64,000 bases of DNA from Rubrivivax sp. GTDB lineage: Bacteria; Pseudomonadota; Gammaproteobacteria; Burkholderiales; Burkholderiaceae_C. The notes beneath the pieces were generated by a model. It made no database searches, was not told where the DNA came from, and saw nothing but the letters and a program-made list of their open reading frames with translations. The position numbers were made by a program, and so were the translations under genes. Location: NCBI GenBank assembly GCA_030681795.1, contig JAUXRG010000108.1, positions 119,554-183,553 on the forward strand, written 5' to 3'. This document shows positions 31,968-41,115 of this stretch, in pieces (the first letter of the stretch is position 1; every line of letters starts with the position of its first letter).

Positions 31968-33254
31968 TTACAAGTCATGTGCCAGGCGCAGGCCGCTGAA
32001 CTGCCAGCGCGCCTCGGCCGGGAAGAAGTTGCGGTAGCTGGCGCGGATGTGGCTGCGCGGCGTGGCGCAGGAGCCGCCGCGCAGCACCGTCTGGTTGACC
32101 ATGAACTTGGCGTTGTATTCGCCCACGGCGCCTTCCCAGGCACGCAGGCCCGGGTACGGCAGGTAGCTGCTGCCGGTCCATTCCCACAGGTCGCCGAACA
32201 TCTGCTGCAGGCCCGCGTTCGACCCCGCCGCGGGCCGCGGCTGCAGGGCCTGTGATTCGACGAAGTTGCCGTGCTCGATGGCGGCCCGGGCCAGCGGGGC
32301 GGCGGCGTGCTCCCACTCGGCTTCGGTGGGCAGGCGCAACGGCAGCCGATGCTGCTCGGCACTCCAGCGCGCGTAGGCATCGGCTTCGTACAGGCTGAGG
32401 TGACCGACCGGCGCCTGCGCCTCGATGGGCACCCGCCCGTGCAGCGTGAAGGCGAGCCAGGCGCCGCCCTCGCCGCGCTGCCAGTACAGCGGCGCCTCGA
32501 GGTGCTGCGCGCGCACCCACTCCCAGCCGGCGGCCAGCCACCAACGCGGGTCGTGGTAGCCGCCATCGGCGATGAACGCGGCCCATTCGCCCTGCGTGAC
32601 GAGCCGCTGGGCCAGCGCATAGGGCCGCAGCCAATGGCGGTGGCGCGGGCCCTCGTTGTCGAAGGCGAAGCCGGGCCCCGCATGCCCGATCTCCACCAGC
32701 CCGCCCTCGAACGGCACCCACTCCAGGGCGGAGGCGGGCGCCACGGCCTGCGGCCGGCCCGGCCGGTACACCGGCGCCAGCGGGTTGCACGAGAACAGGT
32801 GCAGCACGTCGGTGAGCAGCAGCTCCTGGTGCTGCTGTTCGTGCTGCAAGCCCAGCTCCACCAGTTCGGCCACCGCCTTGTCGACAGGATTGCGCAGCAA
32901 GGCCTGCATGCGCTCGTCGACCGCGGCGCGGTAGGCCCGCACCTCGGCCAGCGTCGGCCGCGTGACCAGCCCGCGTTGCGCCCGCGGGTGCTGCTCGCCC
33001 ACGCCGTGGTAGTAGCTGTTGTAGAGGACGCGAAACGCCGGGTGGTAGGGCGTGAAGCCGGGCTCGAAGCGCTCGAGCACGAAGGTCTCGAAAAACCAGG
33101 TCACATGCGCCAGGTGCCACTTGGTCGGGCTGGCGTCGGGCATGGACTGCACCTGGCAATCGGCCTCGGACAGCGGTGCGGCCAGCTCCAGGGTCTGGGC
33201 GCGCACCTCGGCGTAGCGCCCGGCCAGGTGGGCGCTGGGTATATTGCTGAGCAT
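31968..33254 (-). CDS. egtB: EgtB-family hercynine sulfoxide synthase (or SenA-like)
   Basis: 428 aa from the ATG at 33254, with AAGGAG nine bases upstream. The N-terminal DinB-like domain carries the iron-binding histidines: KWHLAH (His47/50) and HEQQH (His138, His142). The C-terminal FGE-sulfatase-type domain has MFGDLWEWTGSSY and LRGGSCATP. The enzyme joins a thiol to the C2 carbon of hercynine's imidazole using oxygen. No EgtA or EgtC gene is visible, so a cysteine-using version is possible. The adjacent selD makes a selenium role (as in SenA of selenoneine synthesis) conceivable, but no senB glycosyltransferase is nearby. Confidence 0.88.
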   Translation of the reverse strand: MLSNIPSAHLAGRYAEVRAQTLELAAPLSEADCQVQSMPDASPTKWHLAHVTWFFETFVLERFEPGFTPYHPAFRVLYNSYYHGVGEQHPRAQRGLVTRPTLAEVRAYRAAVDERMQALLRNPVDKAVAELVELGLQHEQQHQELLLTDVLHLFSCNPLAPVYRPGRPQAVAPASALEWVPFEGGLVEIGHAGPGFAFDNEGPRHRHWLRPYALAQRLVTQGEWAAFIADGGYHDPRWWLAAGWEWVRAQHLEAPLYWQRGEGGAWLAFTLHGRVPIEAQAPVGHLSLYEADAYARWSAEQHRLPLRLPTEAEWEHAAAPLARAAIEHGNFVESQALQPRPAAGSNAGLQQMFGDLWEWTGSSYLPYPGLRAWEGAVGEYNAKFMVNQTVLRGGSCATPRSHIRASYRNFFPAEARWQFSGLRLAHDL

Positions 33255-33267
33255 CGGACGCGCTCCT

Positions 33268-34272
33268 TCAAGCCAAGGTGGTCGGGTCGAAATTGGCACC
33301 GCACAGCACCAGCGCCACGCGCTCGTGGGGCAGCGGCTGCACCCGGCCCGACATCAGCGCCGCCAGGGGCAACGCGGCCGCGGGCTCGACGGCCAGGCGC
33401 AATTCGCGCCAGAGCTGCTGCTGGGCCGCCAGGATGGCCTCGTCGTCGACGAGTTGCGCCGCGGCCACGAAGCGCTGGCAGATCGGCCAGGCCAGGCTGC
33501 CGATGCGCCTGGCGCCCAGGGCGTCGGCCGCCAGGCCCGCGACAGCCACATCCACGGGCTCGCCCGCGGCGCGCGCCGCATGCAGCGTGGGTGAGCCGTG
33601 GGGCTCCAGCGCATGCACCTGGGTGCGGCCGGCAAACCAGGCCGCCACGCCGGCGATCAGGCCGCCGCCGCCCACGCTGACGAGCACATGCTCGGGCAGC
33701 CCCGCGTCTTCCTCGATCTCGGCGGCCAGCGTGCCCGCGCCGCACACCACCTCGGGCTGGTCGTAGGCGTGCATCCACAGCGCGCCGGTCTCGCTCTGCC
33801 GTCGCAGGCAGGCCGCCAGCGCGTCGGCGTAGGCCGCGCCGGCCACCACCACGGTGGCCCCCAGCTCGGCCAGCCTGCGCCGCTTGGCGGCGGAAGCCAG
33901 CTCGGGCAGGAAGACCTCGCAGCGCACCCCCAACGCCTGCGCCGCCACGGCCACCGCGATGCCGGCGTTGCCGCCCGAGGCGACGACGACACCGGCCTGG
34001 GGAATCGGCTGCGAGAGCATGCGGTCGAACATGCCGCGGGCCTTGAAGCTGCCACCAAGCTGCAAATGCTCGAGCTTGAACCACAGCTCGGCGCAAGCCA
34101 CACCCAGCGCGGCACCCGGCAGGCGCAGGACAGGCGTGCGGCGCACATGGCCGGCGATGCGGCGGGCCGCGGCGCGGATGGCCTCGGCGTCGATGCGGGC
34201 TGGCGATCGGGCTTCTGGGGCCGTCGGCAGGAGGAGGTCTTGCGCCGCGAGGGCTTCGAGGGGGTGGGTCAT
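33268..34272 (-). CDS. PLP-dependent threonine/serine dehydratase-like enzyme
   Basis: 334 aa fold-type II PLP enzyme. The Schiff-base lysine is Lys77 in GGSFKARG. The substrate-carboxylate loop reads SGGNAGIAVA, and the phosphate-binding loop is SVGGGGLIAG. There is no C-terminal regulatory ACT domain, so it resembles catabolic or serine/threonine dehydratases. It starts the four-gene run with egtB (13-bp gap), egtD and selD. An elimination role acting on a C-S or C-Se intermediate is only a context-based speculation; the known ergothioneine lyase EgtE has a different fold. Confidence 0.85.
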   Translation of the reverse strand: MTHPLEALAAQDLLLPTAPEARSPARIDAEAIRAAARRIAGHVRRTPVLRLPGAALGVACAELWFKLEHLQLGGSFKARGMFDRMLSQPIPQAGVVVASGGNAGIAVAVAAQALGVRCEVFLPELASAAKRRRLAELGATVVVAGAAYADALAACLRRQSETGALWMHAYDQPEVVCGAGTLAAEIEEDAGLPEHVLVSVGGGGLIAGVAAWFAGRTQVHALEPHGSPTLHAARAAGEPVDVAVAGLAADALGARRIGSLAWPICQRFVAAAQLVDDEAILAAQQQLWRELRLAVEPAAALPLAALMSGRVQPLPHERVALVLCGANFDPTTLA

Positions 34273-34328
34273 CGAGGGCACCAGGGCTCGCTGAGCAGGG
34301 GGCCCCAGCTTGCCACAGGTCGCACCAC

Positions 34329-34354
34329 GAAAACGGCCGCCCGAAGGCGGCCGT
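34329..34354 (-). terminator. Rho-independent terminator of the haem-binding lipoprotein gene
   Basis: On the minus strand ACGGCCGCC, a TTCG loop and GGCGGCCGT make a perfect 9-bp stem followed by TTTCGT, 19 bp past the stop codon at 34373. Confidence 0.85.
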
Positions 34355-34372
34355 CGCAACGATCAGGGCCGG

Positions 34373-35425
34373 CTACTTGCCGAAGGTCAGGAAGAGCGCC
34401 TCGTCGCCGGTGGCATGGCGCACCTGCGCGTTGTCGAAGGCCGCGAAGCCGAAGGCATAGCGCTTGTTCAGGTCTGTCCACTGCACGTCGAACTTGCTGC
34501 CGGTCACGAGCTTGCGGCTCAGCACCGAGGTGTGCGTGCCGTCTTTCCAGCTCACCACCACCTTGATGTCGGCGCGGTCGCCTTGCAGCGGGTTGATGAT
34601 GAACGACGCGACCTCGTCACCGGCCTTGAAGCGGCCGCCGTCGAAAGGCACCTCGTCGCCCTTCTTGATGTAGTAGGTGCCACCGGCGTTGGCCGCCAGG
34701 CCGCTCTTGTTCATGAACTTCGGCAGGCCGTTCTCGAGCGGGAAGCCGGCGTACTCGGGGCCGCCCGGGTCGCTCTTGCGGCCGGCGTTCGGGCTCTTCT
34801 GCGGGTCGTAGCGCGTGTGGTCGGCGTACTGGTCGTCCACATGGCCCATGGGCGCGGTGCGGCTGCCCTTCATGTGCCACATGTCGAGCATTTCGCCTTC
34901 GCTGCGCGTGTACTTGTTGCCGTAGGGCTTGCCTTCGCCGACGTGGCAGGTGACGGTGCAGCCTTGCTTGTCGAAGTTGCGCACCGAGTCGTTGATCGGC
35001 CACAGCATGGCCCACTTGTCCTCGTAGTAGACGTTGTCGTCGCCGCCCTTGTTGGCGGGGTCCTTGAGCTGCTTCCAGGTGCCGTCGGCCTGCTTCTGGT
35101 ACGGGCCGCGGCGGATGGAGTTCGTCGGGTCGGCGTACTGCACCAGCATGTAGATCATGTCGCCGCTGTACACGGCCTTGAGCTGCGCCTTGGTCTCGCC
35201 CTTGCCGCCGGCGAAGTTGACGCCGTCGGAGAGCGCAACGCTCAGCGGCTGCGCGCGCGCCCAGGCCGGGTCGCTGGCGCCGGCGTTGAGGTTTGGCGCC
35301 GTGGCCACTTTGGCGGCCACCAGCGTGTTGGGGGGTGCTGGCGTCTGCGGCGTTTGCGGCGTTTCGCAGCCGGTCAGCACCAGGGTGGCCGCGGCCAGGC
35401 CCAGGGCCGTCAGTCTCATATTCAT
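34373..35425 (-). CDS. EB_dh-type haem-binding lipoprotein
   Basis: 350 aa from the ATG at 35425 (MNMRLTALGL). A lipobox LTGC places the lipidated cysteine at residue 20. The body resembles the ethylbenzene dehydrogenase gamma / DMSO-reductase haem-binding domain (AVYSGDMIYMLVQYADPTNS, EDKWAMLWPIND). It contains CTVTCH at residues 156-161, a C-x3-CH spacing rather than the usual C-x2-CH of c-type haem. A cell-envelope electron-transfer role is inferred. An FNR-like box lies about 115 bp upstream, and a terminator follows, so it is a single-gene unit. No molybdoenzyme partner is in the window. Confidence 0.8.
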   Translation of the reverse strand: MNMRLTALGLAAATLVLTGCETPQTPQTPAPPNTLVAAKVATAPNLNAGASDPAWARAQPLSVALSDGVNFAGGKGETKAQLKAVYSGDMIYMLVQYADPTNSIRRGPYQKQADGTWKQLKDPANKGGDDNVYYEDKWAMLWPINDSVRNFDKQGCTVTCHVGEGKPYGNKYTRSEGEMLDMWHMKGSRTAPMGHVDDQYADHTRYDPQKSPNAGRKSDPGGPEYAGFPLENGLPKFMNKSGLAANAGGTYYIKKGDEVPFDGGRFKAGDEVASFIINPLQGDRADIKVVVSWKDGTHTSVLSRKLVTGSKFDVQWTDLNKRYAFGFAAFDNAQVRHATGDEALFLTFGK

Positions 35426-35540
35426 GTGTGTCCTTCGTCGTGTGGCAGTGGAGCGTCTGATCGCCCCCACCGCGCTTTTCGGGTTCGCGGCAGCAGGGTC
35501 CCGACCGCAGACAGTCTGCGCGCCGGCACTCTCCCATATC

Positions 35541-35554
35541 TTGATCTAGATCAC
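35541..35554. promoter_or_regulatory. FNR/CRP-family (anaerobic) operator
   Basis: TTGATCTAGATCAC matches the FNR consensus TTGAT-N4-ATCAA at 9 of 10 defined positions. It lies about 115 bp before the ATG of the haem-binding lipoprotein gene, pointing to oxygen- or nitric-oxide-responsive control. Confidence 0.7.
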
Positions 35555-35722
35555 GGTCGCCCGCCCGGGCGGCCGCCGCCACGCACGGCCTGCGGGTTGG
35601 CGCCGGGACCCTCTCCGGGCGCAGCGCGTGTAGCCCGGAGATGGGTTGGCTTGGGCGCTCATTTCCGGCCCCCGGGGCGCCAGGGCCCTGCTACGCATGG
35701 CAGTGCCCTCACGAAAATTCCC

Positions 35723-35749
35723 TAAAGCTTTCTGCACGGGCGACGAAAA
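35723..35749 (+). promoter_or_regulatory. Sigma-28 (FliA) promoter for the first flagellin
   Basis: TAAAGCTT, 11 bases, then GACGAAAA. The sigma-28 consensus is TAAAGTTT-N11-GCCGATAA; seven of eight and six of eight bases match and the spacing is exact. It gives a leader of about 220 bases before the ATG at 35977. Confidence 0.65.
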
Positions 35750-35976
35750 AGGGTCAGCGCGATCATTCAAGTGGGCGCGTTGTCCGGGACCCAGGCGGTC
35801 GCGGAGATCTCCCGGAAAAAGGGGCTCTCCTCGACAGCGCAGGAACCGGGCAGGTTCCGCAGTCGGTGGCTAGGCCAACGCATGCGGCGGGGCGGCAAGT
35901 GGGCACAGCTTAGGAATGCAAAGCCCGAATGACCGCAAGGCTCAGGCCTGTTAACAACCCTTTTGGAGTGCTCACC

Positions 35977-37143
35977 ATGTCTCTCACGATCAATACCAAC
36001 CAGGTCTCGCTGAACGCGCAACGCAACCTCAACAGCTCGCAAGGCTCGCTGGCAACTTCCATGCAACGCCTGTCCTCGGGCCTGCGTGTCAATTCGGCCA
36101 AGGACGACGCCGCCGGCCTGGCCATCTCGGAACGCATGAACGCCCAGGTGCGCGGCCTGAGCGTCGCGGCGCGCAATGCCAACGACGGCATCTCGCTGGC
36201 GCAAACGGCCGAAGGTGCGCTGGGCAAGGTCGGCGACATGCTGCAGCGCATGCGTGAGCTGGCCGTGCAATCGGCCAACGCCACCAACAGCGTCACCGAC
36301 CGCGCCGCCATGAATGCCGAAGTCACCCAACTCAAGGAAGAGATCGACCGCGTCGCCAATACGACGAGCTTCAACGGCAAGAAGCTGCTCGACGGCTCGT
36401 TCACGGCACAGGCCTTCCAGGTCGGCGCGAACTCGGGCGTGGACGAGACCATCAGCATGGCCGCGATCACCGACGCCAACCTTGCGGCCCTCGGTACGCT
36501 GGAGTCCAACACCTATTTGCAAACGCTGCCGGCCGCGTCTGCCACCGCCTTTGCCACGGGCATCGCCGCCGGCGCGCTCACGATCAATGGCGTGGGCATC
36601 GTCACGGCCAACGGCGCAGCCGATGCGGCTGCGGCAGCTGCCGCGCTCAAAGCCTCCTTCGACGCCGCCAAGCTCGCCAATCCGACGGAACTGGCCAATG
36701 TCTCGATGACCGCGGCCGGCGTCATTTCGACGACCGACGCGTCCTTGACGATCGGCGGCACCTTGGTCAACGTCAGCGGCCTCACCGCCGGGACCACGGC
36801 GAGCACCGTGACCGGCACGACCACCGGAACAGGAGTCGCCGGCCTCACCGTCGCCACCGCTGCCGAGGCCACCTTCGCCATGGATGCCATCGACTCCGCC
36901 CTGACCCAGATCAACGACGCTCGTGCCACGCTGGGCGCGGTGCAAAGCCGCTTCGAAAGTGCGGTCTCGAACATCCAGGTGACGGCAGAGAACCTGTCGG
37001 CAGCGCGCGGCCGCATCGTCGACGCCGACTTCGCAGCGGAAACCGCGAATATGTCGCGCGCCAATATCCTTCAGCAGGCCGGCACGGCGATGATCGCGCA
37101 GGCCAACCAGCTGCCGCAGCAGGTGCTGCAACTGCTGCGCTGA
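35977..37143 (+). CDS. fliC: Flagellin, first copy
   Basis: 388 aa filament subunit, exported by the flagellar type III system. The N-terminal D0/D1 region ([40 protein letters not shown]) and C-terminal D1/D0 ([20 protein letters not shown], ending QQVLQLLR) are canonical. The central domain is Ala/Thr/Gly-rich. RBS GGAG is 10 bases before the ATG at 35977. A sigma-28-type promoter lies upstream and a hairpin terminator follows. It is nearly identical to the second copy at 37353, including much of the normally variable centre. Confidence 0.95.
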   Translation: MSLTINTNQVSLNAQRNLNSSQGSLATSMQRLSSGLRVNSAKDDAAGLAISERMNAQVRGLSVAARNANDGISLAQTAEGALGKVGDMLQRMRELAVQSANATNSVTDRAAMNAEVTQLKEEIDRVANTTSFNGKKLLDGSFTAQAFQVGANSGVDETISMAAITDANLAALGTLESNTYLQTLPAASATAFATGIAAGALTINGVGIVTANGAADAAAAAAALKASFDAAKLANPTELANVSMTAAGVISTTDASLTIGGTLVNVSGLTAGTTASTVTGTTTGTGVAGLTVATAAEATFAMDAIDSALTQINDARATLGAVQSRFESAVSNIQVTAENLSAARGRIVDADFAAETANMSRANILQQAGTAMIAQANQLPQQVLQLLR

Positions 37144-37169
37144 ACGCTCGCTCGGTTCGTCATTACCCC

Positions 37170-37193
37170 ACAGGGCCCTTCGGGGCCCTTTTC
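37170..37193 (+). terminator. Rho-independent terminator after the first flagellin
   Basis: AGGGCCC, loop TTCG, GGGCCCT, then TTTT; 29 bp past the stop codon. The second flagellin is therefore probably transcribed from its own promoter. Confidence 0.8.
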
Positions 37194-37352
37194 CATGGGC
37201 TGGATCGAATTGACGCGTTTCCTGCACCCTTATCCACCGTTTGAACTGCGCTGGCCTGCCGAGAATCGATGCACAGGCAGGCCCACCCGACACGAGCCTG
37301 TGAAACCGACCCGTCAGGGTCTGCCCCATCACCGACGCTTGGAGAGTTCAAC

Positions 37353-38513
37353 ATGGCCCAGACCATCAATACCAACCTGGTCTCGCTCAACGCACAGCGC
37401 AATCTGAACAGCTCTCAAGGCGCGCTGGCCACTTCGATGCAGCGCCTGTCCTCGGGTCTGCGTGTGAACTCGGCGAAGGATGACGCCGCCGGCCTGGCCA
37501 TCGCCGAGCGCATGAACACCCAGGTGCGCGGCCTGAGCGTCGCGGCACGCAACGCCAACGACGGCATCTCGCTGGCGCAAACGGCCGAGGGCGCGCTGGG
37601 CAAGGTCGGCGACATGCTGCAGCGCATGCGTGAGCTGGCCGTGCAATCGGCCAACGCCACCAACAGCGTCACCGACCGCGCCGCGCTGAATGCCGAAGTT
37701 ACCCAGCTCAAGGAAGAAATCGACCGCGTCGCCAATACGACGAGCTTCAACGACACCAAGCTGCTCGACGGCTCGTTCACGGCGCAAGCCTTCCAGGTCG
37801 GTGCGAATGCGGGCGAGACCATCAGCCTGGCCGCGATCACCGACGCCAACCTTGCGGCCCTCGGTACGCTGGAGTCCAACACCTATCTGCAAACGCTGCC
37901 GGCCGCGTCTGCCACCGCCTTTGCCACGGGCATCGCCGCCGGCGCGCTCACGATCAATGGCGTGGGCATCGTCACGGCCAACGGCGCCGCGGATGCGGCT
38001 GCGGCGGCGGCGGCACTCAAAACCTCCTTCGACGCCGCCAAGCTCGCCAATCCGACAGCACTGGCCAATGTCTCGATGACCGCCGCCGGCGTCATCTCGA
38101 CGACCGACGCCACCTTGACCATCAGCGGCACCTTGGCAAACGTCAGCGGCCTCACCGCCGGGACCACGGCGAGTACCGTCACCGGCACGAATACCGCAAC
38201 GGGCATCGCCGGCCTCACCGTCGCCACCGCCGCCGACGCCGGCTTCGCCATGACGGCCATCGACTCCGCCTTGACCGCGGTCAACGGCGCTCGTGCCACG
38301 CTGGGCGCGGTGCAAAGCCGCTTCGAAAGCGCCATCGCCAATATCCAGGTGATGGGCGAGAACCTCTCGGCCGCCCGCGGCCGGATCATGGACGCCGACT
38401 TCGCAGCGGAAACCGCGAATATGTCGCGCGCCAATATCCTGCAGCAGGCCGGCACGGCGATGGTGGCGCAGGCCAACCAGTTGCCGCAGCAGGTGCTGCA
38501 GCTGCTGAAGTAG
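37353..38513 (+). CDS. fliC: Flagellin, second copy
   Basis: 386 aa, tandem paralogue of the gene at 35977. Starts [20 protein letters not shown] with GGAGAG upstream. N- and C-terminal polymerisation domains match the first copy almost residue for residue; two residues are missing near GANAGETIS. Differences concentrate in a few Ser/Thr/Asn positions in the centre and near the C-terminus (IMDADF for IVDADF). A GCCGAGAA at 37258-37265 resembles a sigma-28 -10, but I see no matching -35. fliD follows in the same direction after 159 bp. Confidence 0.95.
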   Translation: MAQTINTNLVSLNAQRNLNSSQGALATSMQRLSSGLRVNSAKDDAAGLAIAERMNTQVRGLSVAARNANDGISLAQTAEGALGKVGDMLQRMRELAVQSANATNSVTDRAALNAEVTQLKEEIDRVANTTSFNDTKLLDGSFTAQAFQVGANAGETISLAAITDANLAALGTLESNTYLQTLPAASATAFATGIAAGALTINGVGIVTANGAADAAAAAAALKTSFDAAKLANPTALANVSMTAAGVISTTDATLTISGTLANVSGLTAGTTASTVTGTNTATGIAGLTVATAADAGFAMTAIDSALTAVNGARATLGAVQSRFESAIANIQVMGENLSAARGRIMDADFAAETANMSRANILQQAGTAMVAQANQLPQQVLQLLK

Positions 38514-38672
38514 CGGACAAGGCCGCGAGCGGGCGGTCGCAGCCCTGTCGGGTCCCCGCCTGGCAGGGCCGCGCTGCGTGCCGGCCCTTCGGTCGGCGGC
38601 TGCCTTCGTGCGCCGCAGTGCTCAAGTTCGCGCCGCAACGGCCGATGAAACGCCAACGAGGGAAGTCAAGCC

Positions 38673-40139
38673 ATGAGCACATATATCGCGGGCGTCGGCA
38701 GCATCAACTCGGCCGGCATCGGCAGCGGCCTGGACGTCAATTCCATCATCACCCAGCTGATGGCGGTGGAGCAGCGCCCGCTGGTGCAGCTGCAGACCCA
38801 GGCCAGCGATATCAAGGCCCAGGTCTCGACCTTTGGCCAGCTGCAAAGCTACTTCTCGGCGCTGCAGGACAAGAGCGAGGCGCTCACCGACGCCACGCTG
38901 TGGGGCGCGACCACGGCCAGCTCGGCCGATGCGAGCGCCGTCAGTGTGAGCAGCGGCACCGACGCCGCCACCGGCAGCTACGCCGTCAGCGTGGCACGTC
39001 TGGCCAGCATGCAAACCGTGACCGCCGCGGCGCTGGCATCGAGCACCAGCACGCTCAACGAAGGCGCGCTGACCATCGAGCTGGGCACCTGGACCGGCAC
39101 GCCCACCAGCGGCTTTACCGCGAAGACCGGCAGCACGCCGATCACGGTCAACATCGGCGCGGGCGAAACCAGCCTGGCCGCCATTCGCGACAAGATCAAT
39201 GCGGCGGGCGCCGGCGTCACCGCCAGCATCGTCAACGATGCCTCGGGCGCGCGGCTGTCGCTGCGTTCGTCGGCCACCGGCGCCGAGAACGCTTTCCGCA
39301 TCACGGCCGCGGAGACGGTGAACGACGGCGTGGCGGGTACGGGCCTCTCGGCACTGGCTTATGACGCCGCGGGCGGGAGCTCGCAGATGACGCGCAGCGA
39401 GACCGCAGTCGACGCCCAGGCCACGATCAACGGCATCGCCATCACTTCGGCCAGCAATACGCTGACCAACGTGGTCGACGGCCTGACGATCAGCCTGCTC
39501 AAGCCGACCGCCAGCGCGGTCAGCGTGACGGTGGCCGCCGACACGGCGGGCATCAAGCAGAAGATCACCGACTTCATTGCCGCCTTCAACGGCGCGGCCA
39601 ACTTCCTGCGCACCCAGACCGCCTACAACCCCGACGCCAAGACGGGCGGCGCGCTGCAGGGCGACCAGACCGCGATCAGCCTGCAGCGGGCACTGCGCAA
39701 TGTGCTGAACCAGGCCAGCACCGCATCGTCGGCGTTCTCGCGCCTGTCCGACGTAGGCATCACGATGCAGGCCGACGGCACGCTGGCGGCTGACGCCACC
39801 AAGCTGGACGCCGCGCTGGGCAACCTGCCGGAGCTCGAGAAGTTGCTGGCGACTCAGGGTGCAGATTCCGCCAGCAGCGGATTCATGCAGCGCTGGGAGA
39901 ACCTGGCCGATGCGGCACTGGGCACAGGCGGCACCTTCGCGACGCGCACCGAGAGCCTGAACAGCCGACTGAGCCGCAACACCAAAGATCAGGACAGCAT
40001 GCAGATGCGCCTGGGATCGATCGAGTCGCGCATGCGCGCCCAGTACACGGCACTGGATACGAAGATGGCGGAACTCAATGGGTTGAGCGCGTACATGACG
40101 CAGCAGTTCGAGCAGTTCAACTTGAGCAACGACAACTGA
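38673..40139 (+). CDS. fliD: Flagellar filament cap protein FliD
   Basis: 488 aa. Forms the pentameric or hexameric cap that folds flagellin at the filament tip. The N-terminal SAGIGSGLDVNSIITQLMAV is the FliD signature. The middle contains the repeated beta-domains, and the C-terminus is a coiled coil (RNTKDQDSMQMRLGSIESRM, LNGLSAYMTQQFEQF). Followed by the chaperone genes fliS and fliT in the usual order. Length is normal. Confidence 0.95.
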   Translation: MSTYIAGVGSINSAGIGSGLDVNSIITQLMAVEQRPLVQLQTQASDIKAQVSTFGQLQSYFSALQDKSEALTDATLWGATTASSADASAVSVSSGTDAATGSYAVSVARLASMQTVTAAALASSTSTLNEGALTIELGTWTGTPTSGFTAKTGSTPITVNIGAGETSLAAIRDKINAAGAGVTASIVNDASGARLSLRSSATGAENAFRITAAETVNDGVAGTGLSALAYDAAGGSSQMTRSETAVDAQATINGIAITSASNTLTNVVDGLTISLLKPTASAVSVTVAADTAGIKQKITDFIAAFNGAANFLRTQTAYNPDAKTGGALQGDQTAISLQRALRNVLNQASTASSAFSRLSDVGITMQADGTLAADATKLDAALGNLPELEKLLATQGADSASSGFMQRWENLADAALGTGGTFATRTESLNSRLSRNTKDQDSMQMRLGSIESRMRAQYTALDTKMAELNGLSAYMTQQFEQFNLSNDN

Positions 40140-40212
40140 GCACCTGGACTCAAGTGCCCGCAGGCTGCACCGATAACCCTGGCACAGCCCACACCACCAG
40201 CCTGCCACCCCC

Positions 40213-40644
40213 ATGTTCAGCGCCCCGTTTGCCTCCACTGCCTCACGCGCCACACAGTTTGCCGGTGCCTACCAGCAAGTCGCCGTGCACACGGGCGTCG
40301 AAGACGCATCGCCGCACCAGCTCGTCGCCCTGCTCTTCGACGGCTTCTTCGCCGCCGTCCACCGCGCCCGCGGTGCGATGCGGGGTGCCGACATCCCGGC
40401 CAAGGGCCGCGCCCTTTCGCAGGCCGTCAGCATCGTCAACGAAGGCCTGAAGGCCGCGCTCGACGTGAAGGCCGGTGGCAAGCTGGCGGAAGACCTTTCG
40501 GCCCTCTACGCCTACGTGGGCCTGCGCCTGACGCAGGCCAACCTGCGCAACGACGAAGCCGCCCTCGACGAATGCCTGCGCCTGATGAAGCCGCTGCAGG
40601 AGGCCTGGGCCGCCATCGGCCCGGGCGCCAAGACCCACCCCTGA
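40213..40644 (+). CDS. fliS: Flagellin chaperone FliS
   Basis: 143 aa, mostly helical. Binds the C-terminal disordered region of flagellin in the cytosol to prevent premature assembly. GAYQQVAVHTGVEDASPHQL and VALLFDGFFAAVHRARGAM match the FliS N-terminal helices; VNEGLKAALDVKAGGKLAED and YAYVGLRLTQANLRND complete the bundle. Located between fliD and fliT. Confidence 0.94.
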   Translation: MFSAPFASTASRATQFAGAYQQVAVHTGVEDASPHQLVALLFDGFFAAVHRARGAMRGADIPAKGRALSQAVSIVNEGLKAALDVKAGGKLAEDLSALYAYVGLRLTQANLRNDEAALDECLRLMKPLQEAWAAIGPGAKTHP

Positions 40645-40765
40645 TCGCCGGGCCAGCGCCAGGAAAAGTCTTCTTACGCCTCGGCCCGGCGTGCCCCCTC
40701 AAGATCGGCTGGCAGGTGCCGATGTAGCCCTTATCAGCGACCCAGGTCCTGAGAAGGAGCACCCC

Positions 40766-41023
40766 ATGAGCGTCAACCTCGTCACCGGCGTTGGACGTGT
40801 CGTGCAGCCCGCCGCGGCCAGCCGACCACCCGCCGACCCCGCCTCGCCGCAAGCCCGCGAGGCGGACCCGCTGGTCCGGGTGGACAGGGTCACGCAGCAG
40901 CCCCTGCCGCCGCGGTTCCCGTGGTTGAGCTGGCTCACCGCGCATCTCGGCCCCGCGTCCAAGCAGCCCGCGCCCTACGGCAGCGTGCCGCCCCTGGGCG
41001 AAAACATCGATCAACGGGTGTGA
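40766..41023 (+). CDS. Small hypothetical protein in the flagellar cluster
   Basis: 85 aa, start at the ATG at 40766 behind a strong ribosome site (GAGAAGGAG). Pro/Ala-rich, no signal peptide or membrane helix; it contains PRFPWLSWLTAHLGPASKQ, with aromatics clustered in one short helix. I do not recognise the family. It occupies the gap between fliS and fliT on the same strand, so a flagellar accessory role is possible but not shown. Confidence 0.6.
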   Translation: MSVNLVTGVGRVVQPAAASRPPADPASPQAREADPLVRVDRVTQQPLPPRFPWLSWLTAHLGPASKQPAPYGSVPPLGENIDQRV

Positions 41024-41115
41024 GGCCGGACCGGGTTCAACGGCTCAAGTCCCGCGAGAGCACGGCCGATATCCAAGGCAAGCCCAACGCGCCACTCGCC
41101 CCACCAGGACACCCG

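Larger units (their letters stand above)
35426..35976. other. 551-bp intergenic region between divergent genes
   Basis: Contains the FNR-like box (35541-35554) serving the leftward lipoprotein gene and a sigma-28-type promoter (35723-35749) serving the flagellin on the right. I see no gene; short frames here lack family features. Confidence 0.7.

Noticed and set aside
29817..33254. Complete selenoneine cluster (senABC)
   Set aside because: No senB glycosyltransferase occurs beside selD or egtB, and I cannot separate SenA from EgtB by eye.
37239..37265. Sigma-28 promoter for the second flagellin
   Set aside because: GCCGAGAA fits the -10, but the bases 11 upstream (GTTTGAAC) do not resemble TAAAGTTT.
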